DNA from: an uncultured Pseudomonadota bacterium
Lineage (GTDB): Bacteria > Pseudomonadota > Gammaproteobacteria > Enterobacterales > Succinivibrionaceae
NCBI GenBank assembly: GCA_900317945.1
Contig: ONIT01000019.1
Span: 1-33,014, forward strand
Direction of reading: 5' to 3'
Length of the DNA stretch: 33,014 nt
The position numbers and the translations under genes are program-made. The first letter of the stretch is position 1, and each line of letters begins with the position of its first letter. Positions 15,109-22,950 of this stretch are shown piece after piece. Under the pieces are notes generated by a model that saw only the letters and a program-made list of their open reading frames with translations, made no database searches and was not told where the DNA came from.

Positions 15109-16065
15109 ATGAGTGATGAGAAGAAGTTTTTTGAGTCCATGGAATCAGACATTCTGAATGCCAATATTCCAGAGGAAGAGAAAAGCAAGCTGATGAAGAA
15201 TCTTCTGAACTTAAAGAAGCAGAAGATCAACCTGATGATCACCGGCGCGACAGGGGTCGGCAAGAGCTCGACGATCAATGCGCTTTTCAACACTGAGAAG
15301 GCTAAAGTCGGCGTAGGCACAGACCCTGAGACCATGGAGATCACCAGATATGAGCTGGACAACCTTGTCCTGTGGGACAGTCCGGGTCTTGGAGATGGCA
15401 AGGAGGCAGACAACCGCCATGCCAAGAACATCATCAATAAGCTCTATGAAAAGGATGAGCACGGAAACCTTCTAATCGATCTGGTGCTTGTGATCCTGGA
15501 CGGCAGCACAAGGGATCTTGGAACGTCCTATGAGCTCATCAACGAGGTGATCATTCCAAATCTTGGTGAGAACAAAGAGGGCAGAATCCTCATAGCCATA
15601 AACCAGGCAGATGCGGCAATGAAGGGCAGGTACTGGGATTCTGACAACAACAGGCCTGAGCCGCCGCTGCAGAAGTTCCTGGATGAAAAGGCTGAATCCG
15701 TCAAGAGAAGAATCAAGGAAGCCACCGGCCTTGAGGTATCCCCGATTTACTATAGCGCGGGCTTTAAGTTTGAGGACATGCCGCAGACCCCGCCGTATAA
15801 CCTCGCAAAGCTTCTCTACTATATCATTGAGCACACTCCCAAGGAAAAACGCCTGGTCTATGCCGAGAACATGAACACTGATAGGAGGATGTGGAAGGAC
15901 AATGATGATTACAAGAATTACCGGAAGAGCATTCTTGCGCAGTTTGGGGAAGTGGTGTCAGATATCGGCTCTGCCATTTACAACGCAGGAAAGACTGTAG
16001 TCGACACAGTATGTGACTGGGGAAGATCTGCGTGGAACACAGTAACATCAATATTCAGCTGGTAA
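15109..16065 (+). CDS. P-loop GTPase 1 of tandem array (YfjP/YeeP-like)
   Basis: This 318-residue TRAFAC-type GTPase has G1 GATGVGKSS (46-54), a switch I threonine in VGVGTDPETM, G3 DSPGLGDG (90-97), G4 NQAD (165-168) and G5 SAG (216-218). An N-terminal helix (EKSKLMKNLLNLKKQKI) precedes the G domain. A C-terminal tail (about 280-318, AIYNAGKTVVDTV then AWNTVTSIFSW) looks amphipathic and could bind membrane. The ATG at 15109 is preferred over a TTG at 15088, because GGGGATGCAGGCCTATGAG is conserved upstream of GTPase 2 as well and contains the SD. It resembles the 50S-binding-like GTPases carried on E. coli CP4 prophages. It is the first of five paralogues in a row. Function is unknown; immunity-type or membrane remodelling roles are inference. 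Confidence 0.82.
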   Translation: MSDEKKFFESMESDILNANIPEEEKSKLMKNLLNLKKQKINLMITGATGVGKSSTINALFNTEKAKVGVGTDPETMEITRYELDNLVLWDSPGLGDGKEADNRHAKNIINKLYEKDEHGNLLIDLVLVILDGSTRDLGTSYELINEVIIPNLGENKEGRILIAINQADAAMKGRYWDSDNNRPEPPLQKFLDEKAESVKRRIKEATGLEVSPIYYSAGFKFEDMPQTPPYNLAKLLYYIIEHTPKEKRLVYAENMNTDRRMWKDNDDYKNYRKSILAQFGEVVSDIGSAIYNAGKTVVDTVCDWGRSAWNTVTSIFSW

Positions 16066-16246
16066 ATTATGTCGTCAGGATGCTATTGCAGCCGCCGCAT
16101 GTGATGAATCTGGAAAGTCCGAAGGCTGCGGCCGTGGAACATTAAGCAGGTCTGTGCAGGCATGACCGCACAGAGATTGTTGGTCTGGTGAAAACACGAT
16201 TTCCGGCACTGTCTTATAAATGAAGCGAGAGCAAGGATGCAGGCCT

Positions 16247-17584
16247 ATGAGTAATGAGAAAAAGTTTTTTGATGCCATGGAATCTGACATTATGAATGCC
16301 AATATTCCTGAGGCTGAGAAAAGCAAGCTGATGAAGAATCTTCTGCAGCTGAAGAATCAGAAGATCAATCTGATGATTACCGGCGCGACAGGCAGCGGCA
16401 AAAGCTCGACCATCAACGCGCTTTTCAACATGGATGTCGCGCAGGTTGGCGTCGGAGTGGATCCTGAGACGATGGACATCGCCGAATATGATTTGGACAA
16501 CCTTGTCCTGTGGGACAGCCCGGGACTTGGCGATGGCAAGGAGGCAGACAACCGCCATGCCAAGAATATTATCAAGAAGCTCAATGAAAGAGATGATAAA
16601 GGAAACCTCCTTATCGATTTGGTGCTTGTAATCCTGGACGGCAGCACCAGGGATCTCGGAACATCATACGAGCTGATTAACCAGGTGATTATCCCCAACC
16701 TTGGCAAGAACAATGAGAACAGGATTCTGGTTGCCATCAATCAGGCTGATGTGGCAATGAAGGGCAAATACTGGGATTATGACAATAACCGCCCGGAGCC
16801 GCCTCTTAAGAAGTTCCTTGATGACAAGGCCGAGTCTGTCAAGAGAAGGATTAAAGAGGGGACAGGCGTTGATGTGGACCCGATTTATTACAGTGCAGGA
16901 TTCAAGGAAGAAGGACAGCCTCAGACCCCTCCGTATAACCTTGCAAAGCTCCTCTACTACATCATTGAGCATACCCCCAAGGAAAAAAGGCTGTCTTTTG
17001 TTGAGAACATCAACCGTGATGAGGAGATGTGGAAGGACAATGATGATCTGAAGGATTACCGAAAGAGCATTGTTCAGCAGTTCGGGGAAACAGTAAAAGA
17101 CTGCGCGACAAAGGGCGCAGACCTTGGCGGAGATATCGGATCTGTTTTTGGAGAAACAGGGAGGGCGGTAGGCAGTGCCCTGGGCGGTCTTGTAGGAGGA
17201 GCAGTAGGTGTAGCAGTGGGAGCTGTCGAATCTGTAGTCTCTTTCTGCACGGGCGGCGGCTGCTACATCACGACCGCGACCTGCGAGGAATACGGCAAGC
17301 CAGATGACTGCTATGAGCTGACCGCCTTCCGGAATTTTCGTGACAGCTGGCTCAGAAAGCAGCCTGACGGAGAGAGGCTCATCGCTCAGTACTACCGGAC
17401 CGCGCCCAGGATAGTGAGGCTGATAAACCGCCAGCCGGACCGCAGTGAAATCTACCGCTCCATCAGGGACAACTACCTTTCAAAGTGTCTCTCATACATC
17501 GAAAGCGGCGACAACGAGAAGTGCAAGGAGCTGTACGTTGAGATGATGGAGCATCTTTATGAGGAGCAGGACAGATGGCACTGA
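16247..17584 (+). CDS. P-loop GTPase 2 with glycine-zipper segment and CFI-box-type C-terminal domain
   Basis: The 445-residue protein is built of three parts. The G domain (1-275) is nearly collinear with GTPase 1, with G1 GATGSGKSS (46-54), G3 DSPGLGDG (90-97) and G4 NQAD (165-168). A glycine/alanine-rich stretch follows (about 290-338: GSALGGLVGGAVGVAVGAV) and looks like a membrane-inserting glycine zipper. The last 107 residues start at C339 (CYITTATCEEYG) and continue with ELTAFRNFRDSWL and ERLIAQYYRTAPRIV. This resembles the CFI-box C-terminal module (C-[FY]-I-x-T-A ... LRxFRD ... YYxxSP) found at the end of many unrelated bacterial proteins. The ATG at 16247 has AAGGA nine bases upstream; the in-frame ATG at 16220 has no SD. 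The stop overlaps the start of GTPase 3 by ten bases, which implies translational coupling. Confidence 0.83.
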   Translation: MSNEKKFFDAMESDIMNANIPEAEKSKLMKNLLQLKNQKINLMITGATGSGKSSTINALFNMDVAQVGVGVDPETMDIAEYDLDNLVLWDSPGLGDGKEADNRHAKNIIKKLNERDDKGNLLIDLVLVILDGSTRDLGTSYELINQVIIPNLGKNNENRILVAINQADVAMKGKYWDYDNNRPEPPLKKFLDDKAESVKRRIKEGTGVDVDPIYYSAGFKEEGQPQTPPYNLAKLLYYIIEHTPKEKRLSFVENINRDEEMWKDNDDLKDYRKSIVQQFGETVKDCATKGADLGGDIGSVFGETGRAVGSALGGLVGGAVGVAVGAVESVVSFCTGGGCYITTATCEEYGKPDDCYELTAFRNFRDSWLRKQPDGERLIAQYYRTAPRIVRLINRQPDRSEIYRSIRDNYLSKCLSYIESGDNEKCKELYVEMMEHLYEEQDRWH

Positions 17585-18267
17585 GATTCAGCACCTATCG
17601 TGCGGATGACATAGACGCCAACCTGAGGAGGCTGCAGGTGCGGCCTCTTGACGTGATGCTCACGGGCGTCACCGGGGCGGGGAAGTCATCGACCATAAAC
17701 GCCTTCTTCCAGGAGCCGATAGCCAAGGTGGGAAGCGGAGTAGACCCTGAGACCATGGAGGCCTCCGGGTATAACCTCAACAAGTTCTTTCGGATCTGGG
17801 ATACGCCGGGCCTTGGCGACGGCGTGGATATAGACCAGATCCATAAGAAGAAAATGGTCGACCTCCTGTGCAAGACCTACAACAGCAACGGGAAGACCTT
17901 TGGGTTTATCGACATGGCGATCATTGTCGTCGAGGGCGCCAACCGTGACATGGGTACAACCTACGCTCTCCTGAATGAGGTCATTGTCCCGAATATTGAG
18001 AGCGACAGGATACTGGTTGTCATCAACCAGGCAGACGTCGCGATGAAAAGCAGGCACTGGGACAAAGGCTCCAGCGAGCCTGACAGCAAGCTTAAAGCCT
18101 TCCTCGAGGAGCAGGCGCTCTCAATCCAGAAAAGAGTGAAGGAGGCGACGGGTGTGGATATCCTGAAGCCGGTCTGCTATTCGGCAGAGTATGACTGGAA
18201 CGTCAAGGGCGTCTTTGACTTCATCATAGACCATATGCCGAAAGAAAGACGTGTTCTGAAAATGTAA
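17575..18267 (+). CDS. P-loop GTPase 3 (short, G domain only)
   Basis: This 230-residue GTPase lacks the N-terminal helix and the C-terminal extension of its neighbours. It has G1 GVTGAGKSS (31-39), switch I VGSGVDPETM, G3 DTPGLGDG, G4 NQAD, and the G5-like CYSAEYDW. The start codon lies inside the end of GTPase 2 (10-base overlap) with GGAG nine bases upstream in the coding sequence, so the two are almost certainly translated as a coupled pair. A degraded copy of the same arrangement follows GTPase 5 (see 20518-20675). It ends with PKERRVLKM, with no membrane segment, so it is probably the soluble partner of GTPase 2. The partner idea is inference from coupling. Confidence 0.83.
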   Translation: MALRFSTYRADDIDANLRRLQVRPLDVMLTGVTGAGKSSTINAFFQEPIAKVGSGVDPETMEASGYNLNKFFRIWDTPGLGDGVDIDQIHKKKMVDLLCKTYNSNGKTFGFIDMAIIVVEGANRDMGTTYALLNEVIVPNIESDRILVVINQADVAMKSRHWDKGSSEPDSKLKAFLEEQALSIQKRVKEATGVDILKPVCYSAEYDWNVKGVFDFIIDHMPKERRVLKM

Positions 18268-18278
18268 GGGGTACCTGA

Positions 18279-19226
18279 ATGAGCAGCAGAATTCTCGATG
18301 ACATTGCAGAGGAAGCCAGAAAAGGCAGTTTTGGCACAGGGGAAGACCAGGAGAGCGTCATAAGGGGCATTGAGCTCCTGAAGAGGCAGAAGCTCAATGT
18401 TGCGTTTGTCGGCGCGACTGGCGTCGGGAAAAGCTCCACCATCAATGCCATTTTCAACATGGATGTCGCGAAGGTGGGCGACTGTACGGATCCAGAGACC
18501 GCGTCAATCCAGAAGTATGAGATTGACAACATGGTCCTCTGGGATACCCCGGGCCTCGGCGACAATCCTGAAAAAGACAGACAGTATGCCGTTGAGATTG
18601 CCGGCCTACTGAAGCGAAAGGACGAGAAGGGCGATCTGCTGATTGATGAGGTCGTTGTCCTGGTTGACGGCTCGAACAGGGACATGAAGACCGCCTACGA
18701 GACAATAGAGCATGTCGTGGCGCCTTACATTGAGGATCCGAAGCGCATCATCATCGCCATCAACCAGTGCGATGTGGCGCTCAAGGGAAGGTTCTGGAAT
18801 AACGACCGCTGCGAGCCTGAGGCGCAGCTCGCTGCCTTCCTTGATCAGAAAGTCACGTCCGTACGGGAGAGGATTGCAGGATCCACCGGCATTGCAACGA
18901 GCCCGATGTATTACTCGGCGCTCCATCATTACAACATCTCGAAGCTGCTTCTTGCCATGATCATTGCCGTGCCTGAGAAAAAGCGTTTCCTGTTCACCGA
19001 CAGTCTGAACAGGAATCCTGATGTCTGGAAGAAGAATGACGAACTGGAAACTTACAACCAGAAGATTCAGCAGGAAGTGAAAGGCTCGCTGTCAAAGGCT
19101 CTCGAGGGGGCGGCGGCCGGCGCTGCGGCAGGCGCATCGATAGGCCGCTTTATTCCGGTAATCGGTCCGGTAGCCGGCGCGATAGCAGGCGCAGCCCTGG
19201 GCTTCCTGGGCGGGCTGCTCGGGTAG
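18279..19226 (+). CDS. P-loop GTPase 4 with C-terminal glycine zipper
   Basis: This 315-residue paralogue is more diverged than 1, 2 and 5. G1 is GATGVGKSS (45-53), switch I is VGDCTDPETA, G3 is DTPGLGDN, G4 is NQCD, and G5-like YYSALHHYN follows. The C-terminal 45 residues are a Gly/Ala-rich stretch (AAAGAAAGASIGRFIPVIGP then AGAIAGAALGFLGGLLG) typical of membrane-inserting glycine-zipper segments. It starts 11 bases after GTPase 3 ends, so it is probably part of the same transcript. The N-terminal sequence MSSRILDDIAEEARKG is unlike the EKKFF start of 1, 2 and 5. Without a database comparison I cannot tell whether it joined the array separately. Confidence 0.82.
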   Translation: MSSRILDDIAEEARKGSFGTGEDQESVIRGIELLKRQKLNVAFVGATGVGKSSTINAIFNMDVAKVGDCTDPETASIQKYEIDNMVLWDTPGLGDNPEKDRQYAVEIAGLLKRKDEKGDLLIDEVVVLVDGSNRDMKTAYETIEHVVAPYIEDPKRIIIAINQCDVALKGRFWNNDRCEPEAQLAAFLDQKVTSVRERIAGSTGIATSPMYYSALHHYNISKLLLAMIIAVPEKKRFLFTDSLNRNPDVWKKNDELETYNQKIQQEVKGSLSKALEGAAAGAAAGASIGRFIPVIGPVAGAIAGAALGFLGGLLG

Positions 19227-19444
19227 GCAATTATGGCCAGCCATGCTTTGACAGAAAAACAGTACGGCAGCGGCCGGCAGTCCGCTGCTCATTCCTTTCT
19301 GCGTCCCGCGGCAGCGTATGGGCAGGTTTAAGTACTGCAGAATGTTTATTAACCATCCCGTTCAGCTGTTCTGCGTCATGCTCTCTTATTTTTCTGCATT
19401 GCAGAATCAAATGAAACGTAAGTGAGGAATCTGGTTCATGCTAG

Positions 19445-20527
19445 ATGAAAAAGTTTTTTGATGCTATGGCATCCAGCATTCTTGACGCTGATATTCCGGA
19501 AGCAGAAAAAAACAAGCTGATGATGACTCTTCTGCACCTTAAAGAGCAGAAAATCAACCTGATGATTACCGGCGCGACCGGGAGCGGCAAAAGCTCAACA
19601 ATCAATGCGCTTCTCGGTACGGAGGAATCGAAAGTCGGCGTCGGCGTGGATCCTGAAACCATGGAGATCAGAAGATATGACCTCGACAATCTTGTGTTAT
19701 GGGACACTCCGGGTCTGGGAGACGGAGCAGAACCTGACGACAGATATGCCAAGAACATCATCGAGAAACTCAATGAAAGGGACGAGAACGGAAACTTTCT
19801 GATAGATCTGGTACTTGTGATCCTGGACGGCTGCATAAGAGATCTTGGAACAGCATATAACCTGATCAATCAGGTGATCATCCCAAGTCTGGGAGAGGAC
19901 AATAAGAACAGGATCCTGATAGCCATAAATCAGGCAGACATAGCCATGAAGGGCAGGCACTGGGACTCTGCCAATAACAGGCCGGAACCGCCCCTTCAGA
20001 AGTTCCTGGATGAGAAAGCTGAATCCGTCACAAGAAGGATCAAGGAGGGGACAGGCCTTGATGTATCACCGGTTTATTACTGCGCCGGCTTCAAATATGA
20101 AGGCAAGCCTCAGTGCCCGTCTTATAACCTTGCAACGCTTCTGTATTACATCATTGAGTCTGTTCCAAAGGAAAAACGGCGTCCGATAACCGAGAATATT
20201 AACTGCTACATTACAACCGCGACCTGTGAGGAATACGGCAAGCCTGATGACTGCTATGAGCTGACTGCCTTCCGGAATTTTCGTGACAGCTGGCTCCGGA
20301 AGCAGCCTGACGGCGAGAGGCTTATAGCGCAGTATTACCGCACTGCGCCCAGAATAGTAAGGCTGATAAACCAGCAGCCGGACCGCAGGGAAATCTACCG
20401 CTCAATAAAAGAGAACTACCTTTCAAAGTGCCTCTCATATATCGAAAACGGTGACAACCAAAGGTGCAAAGATCTCTATGTTGAGATGATGGAGCATCTC
20501 TACAAAGAGCAGGACAGATGGCACTGA
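19445..20527 (+). CDS. P-loop GTPase 5 with CFI-box-type domain, no glycine zipper
   Basis: The 360-residue protein combines a G domain (G1 GATGSGKSS at 43-51, G3 DTPGLGDG, G4 NQAD) with the same 107-residue C-terminal domain as GTPase 2, starting at C254 (CYITTATCEEYG). The roughly 85 residues that carry the glycine zipper in GTPase 2 are absent, so the two domains join directly at ENIN-CYITT. Relative to GTPases 1 and 2, two bases are missing just after the ancestral start: the ATG at 19438, which has a good gaggaa SD, is now out of frame. The frame is read from the ATG at 19445, 15 bases after that SD. Expression may therefore be reduced. Its last codons overlap a relic of a GTPase 3-like gene. 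Confidence 0.8.
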   Translation: MKKFFDAMASSILDADIPEAEKNKLMMTLLHLKEQKINLMITGATGSGKSSTINALLGTEESKVGVGVDPETMEIRRYDLDNLVLWDTPGLGDGAEPDDRYAKNIIEKLNERDENGNFLIDLVLVILDGCIRDLGTAYNLINQVIIPSLGEDNKNRILIAINQADIAMKGRHWDSANNRPEPPLQKFLDEKAESVTRRIKEGTGLDVSPVYYCAGFKYEGKPQCPSYNLATLLYYIIESVPKEKRRPITENINCYITTATCEEYGKPDDCYELTAFRNFRDSWLRKQPDGERLIAQYYRTAPRIVRLINQQPDRREIYRSIKENYLSKCLSYIENGDNQRCKDLYVEMMEHLYKEQDRWH

Positions 20528-20675
20528 TTCACCGCCTGCCTTGCTGATGACAGCAATAACGGCCTCAGTGGACTGCGGCTGACATCCTGGCGTGATGCTT
20601 CAGGGCGTCAGCAGAGCAGGGAAGCCATCGATATAAACGCCTTATTCAGTGAGCCGAATGTAATTGTGGAGTTTC
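20518..20675 (+). pseudogene. Degraded copy of GTPase 3
   Basis: From the ATG at 20518, overlapping the GTPase 5 stop exactly as GTPase 3 overlaps GTPase 2, the DNA follows the first 150 bases of GTPase 3. It passes through MAL, a GATGACA tract, CTGATGTC-like DNA, and a P-loop-like GVSRAGKPS in place of GVTGAGKSS. It then reads ATAAACGCCTTATTC and GAGCCGA. The frame breaks after nine codons, and one base is lost in the tcga-ccataaac tract. Similarity fades near 20675. It shows that the [CFI-box GTPase + short GTPase] pair was duplicated as a unit and that one partner then decayed. Confidence 0.7.
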
Positions 20676-20846
20676 TGACTGCAGATGTGTTCGGTGATTC
20701 CTTGTCTGCTTTTCCTGCACGGCCAGGCTATTTTACTGCTCAGTCATAGCCTGTTCAGTGTGGAAACGCATCTTTCGCAGGCGCATGCCATCAGGCGGAT
20801 CCCATTCCCTTTTTAATCCGGCGGCTTATCGGGAGATCTGCCGTTA
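20676..20846. other. Spacer between GTPase island and lptM
   Basis: I see no gene or clear signal in this stretch. A plus-strand open frame at 20758-20994 overlaps the real lptM gene in another frame and has no family features. Confidence 0.4.
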
Positions 20847-20855
20847 TGCTAAAAT
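20847..20855 (+). promoter_or_regulatory. Extended -10 element upstream of lptM
   Basis: TG-C-TAAAAT is an extended -10 with five of six core matches. Transcription would start near 20862, giving a leader of about 24 bases. No good -35 is seen, as is common with extended -10 promoters. Confidence 0.4.
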
Positions 20856-20885
20856 TTCGGTGTTTTTCTACTCTCTGGAATGCCG

Positions 20886-21590
20886 ATGCCCTCATATATC
20901 CGTACGCTGGCCATTGCCTCATCACTACTCATCCTCTCAGGCTGCGGCCTCAAGGGCGAGCTTTACATGCCGCAGGAATACTATGATGAGCTGAAGGCAG
21001 AGCAGCTGAGGATCGCGGCTGAGCAGGCCGCCATCGCAAGGCCTGTGGCCGCAAATGTGAGGAGCGTAATAGCGAGTGCAGGCGGCACTTACACTTACGA
21101 GGCCCCTGCCGCAGGCACTGAGGCAGACAGCACGGCGCCAGAGGCCCAGGGCACTGAGGTGAAGGCAGCCGGCACTGCCGCAGCCGCTGGCACTGAGACC
21201 GGAAGCACATCGTCAGAGGCCCAGGGCGCAGAAGCGAAGGCAGACAGCACGGCATCAGAGTCCAAGGGCACTGAGGTGAAGGCTGAAGGCACTGCCGCAT
21301 CTGCTGGCACTGAGGCCGGAAGCGCAGCACCGGAGTCCCAGGGCAGTGAAGTTAAGGCTGAGGGCGCGGCAGCAGGCAGCGGAGCAGGCACTGAGACCGG
21401 CAGCAAAGCCTCAAAGCAGCGCGCAAAGGCAGTGCCTGTATGGACCGTTTTCGATGAGGCCGGCGCCTCCGCAGGCGCTGTGAGCTCTGCCATGAAGTCA
21501 TTCGCCACCAAGGCCGGGGCATCGAGCGCCGTCCCTGAGACAAAGAAGCCGAAGGCAAAGGCAGCAGGCAGCCAGGAAGGCGCTGAATAA
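20886..21590 (+). CDS. lptM: LptM (YifL)-type outer-membrane lipoprotein with long repeat extension
   Basis: The N-terminus is a lipoprotein signal ending LLILSGC, followed by GLKGELYMP. This is the LptM/YifL signature (TGCGLKGPLYFP in E. coli). LptM assists maturation of the LptD-LptE translocon. Its location before lysA and dapF is also the canonical one. E. coli LptM has 67 residues, but this protein has about 234. After residue 70 there is an Ala/Thr/Glu/Gly-rich region of imperfect repeats of roughly 25 residues (TEAGS..PE.QGTEVKAEGTAA..G) that ends in a Lys-rich tail. I prefer the ATG at 20886, which has GGA six bases before it; an in-frame ATG at 20880 would add two residues but has no room for an SD. 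The identity is firm. The function of the extension is unknown. Confidence 0.8.
   Translation: MPSYIRTLAIASSLLILSGCGLKGELYMPQEYYDELKAEQLRIAAEQAAIARPVAANVRSVIASAGGTYTYEAPAAGTEADSTAPEAQGTEVKAAGTAAAAGTETGSTSSEAQGAEAKADSTASESKGTEVKAEGTAASAGTEAGSAAPESQGSEVKAEGAAAGSGAGTETGSKASKQRAKAVPVWTVFDEAGASAGAVSSAMKSFATKAGASSAVPETKKPKAKAAGSQEGAE
21112..21416 (+). repeat. Imperfect in-frame tandem repeats in lptM
   Basis: Units built on ggcactgag (Gly-Thr-Glu) and gaggtgaaggc (Glu-Val-Lys-Ala) recur about four times with Ser/Ala/Pro-rich filler. They encode the low-complexity part of LptM and are prone to length change. Confidence 0.65.
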
Positions 21591-21619
21591 CGCGGACTGG
21601 CGCCGCACAGGTTTTCATC

Positions 21620-21665
21620 TCCCCGCAGAGGCGGGGATCACGCAGTCAAGGCGGGGATTTTCCCC
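21620..21665 (+). promoter_or_regulatory. Alternative hairpins in the lysA leader
   Basis: TCCCCGC (21620-21626) can pair with GCGGGGA at 21631-21637 (7 bp, agag loop) or with a second GCGGGGA at 21651-21657. The second GGGG can instead pair with CCCC at 21662-21665, next to the lysA SD (ctgagga). Mutually exclusive pairings beside a ribosome-binding site suggest translational control, but base pairing alone does not prove it. It does not look like a lysine riboswitch, being far too short. Confidence 0.3.
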
Positions 21666-21677
21666 TGAGGAACAGCA

Positions 21678-22934
21678 ATGAGCAAATTCAATTACAGGAA
21701 CGGCGTTCTTTACGCTGAGGATATCCCTGCAAAGTCTCTCGCAGAGAAGTACGGCACTCCGCTGTACGTCTACTCGGCGAACTCCTTCCGCGAGATTTAC
21801 AAGAACTACACCTCCGCGTCAGAGACCGCGCTTGTCTGCTACTCGGTGAAGTCCTGCAGCAGCATCGGCGTGCTCTCCCTTATGGCATCTCTGGGCTCCG
21901 GGTTCGACATCGTCTCCGGCGGAGAGCTGCAGAGGGCGCTCCGCGCCGGCGCGGATCCCTACAGGATCGTCTACTCCGGAGTCGGCAAGACCGTCGCCGA
22001 GATGGAGCTCGCGCTGAAGGCCGGCATCCTCTGCTTCAACGTCGAGTCAGAGCCTGAGCTCGAGACCCTCTCACGCACCGCTGGGCGCCTTGGCCTCAGG
22101 GCACCGTTCTCCATCAGGGTGAACCCGAACGTTGACGCGAAGACCCATCCGTACATCTCGACGGGCCTCAAGAAGAACAAGTTCGGCATCCCGGTCGAGC
22201 GCGCCGAGGCCCTCTATGAGAAGGCCGCATCCGATCCCAACCTCGAGGCCGTCGGCATCGACTGCCACATCGGCTCGCAGCTCCTTGACCTGAAGCCCTT
22301 CTCGGACGCAGCCGACAAGGTCCTCGAGGTTGTTGACCGCCTGAAGGAGAAGGGCATCACCCTGAGGCACCTAGACATGGGAGGCGGGCTCGGCGTCAAC
22401 TATATCGACGAGGTTCCGCCCGCAGCGTCTGACTACATCAGCCTGCTCTCGGGGAAGGCAGCCACGAGGGGCCTCAGCCTCATCGTTGAGCCCGGCCGCT
22501 CGTTCTCCGCCCCCTCCGGAATCCTTCTCGGCAAGGTCCTCTACCTCAAGCACGGCGCTGACCGCGAGTTCGCGATCACCGACACCGCGATGAACGATCT
22601 CATCAGGCCGTCCCTCTACCAGGCGGAGATGAAGATCGAGGAGGCGGAGCAGGATCCGGGCCTTGAGAAGAAGACCTATGACGTTGTCGGCCCAGTCTGC
22701 GAGACCGGCGACTTTTTAGGGCGCGGCAGGGAGCTTGCCGTGAGGGAGGGCTCCATCATCGCGGTAACCGGCGCCGGCGCGTACGGCTTCTCGATGTCAT
22801 CGAACTACAACTCCCGTCCCCGCGCGGCTGAGGTGATGGTCGACGGAGACCGTGAGATCCTCATCAGGAAGCGCGAGACCTTCGAGGACCTCATCAGGAA
22901 TGAGGCAGAGGTCTCCTGGACAGAGAAGGCATAA
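21678..22934 (+). CDS. lysA: Diaminopimelate decarboxylase
   Basis: This 418-residue PLP enzyme converts meso-diaminopimelate to L-lysine, the last step of lysine biosynthesis. The PLP lysine is K58 in [18 protein letters not shown], the segment [27 protein letters not shown], the phosphate-binding [16 protein letters not shown], the [13 protein letters not shown] cysteine region and [16 protein letters not shown] follow in family order. This length matches the family, and SD ctgaggaa lies before the ATG. It is followed by dapF after 16 bases, which makes the substrate of LysA, so the neighbours act in consecutive steps. The lptM-lysA-dapF order is shared with many Gammaproteobacteria. Confidence 0.96.
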   Translation: MSKFNYRNGVLYAEDIPAKSLAEKYGTPLYVYSANSFREIYKNYTSASETALVCYSVKSCSSIGVLSLMASLGSGFDIVSGGELQRALRAGADPYRIVYSGVGKTVAEMELALKAGILCFNVESEPELETLSRTAGRLGLRAPFSIRVNPNVDAKTHPYISTGLKKNKFGIPVERAEALYEKAASDPNLEAVGIDCHIGSQLLDLKPFSDAADKVLEVVDRLKEKGITLRHLDMGGGLGVNYIDEVPPAASDYISLLSGKAATRGLSLIVEPGRSFSAPSGILLGKVLYLKHGADREFAITDTAMNDLIRPSLYQAEMKIEEAEQDPGLEKKTYDVVGPVCETGDFLGRGRELAVREGSIIAVTGAGAYGFSMSSNYNSRPRAAEVMVDGDREILIRKRETFEDLIRNEAEVSWTEKA

Positions 22935-22950
22935 GCCTGAAGGCAGAGAA

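Noticed and set aside
16157-16178. Inverted repeat TCTGTGC...GCACAGA between GTPases 1 and 2 as a terminator
   Set aside because: No T tract follows, and the loop/stem ratio is poor; there is no support for termination.
20758-20994. 78-codon plus-strand open frame before lptM
   Set aside because: It reads through the lptM signal peptide in another frame and has no recognisable features.
22852-22950. N-terminal extension of DapF by 33 residues
   Set aside because: It is lysA coding sequence read in another frame; the family start [15 protein letters not shown] has its own SD.
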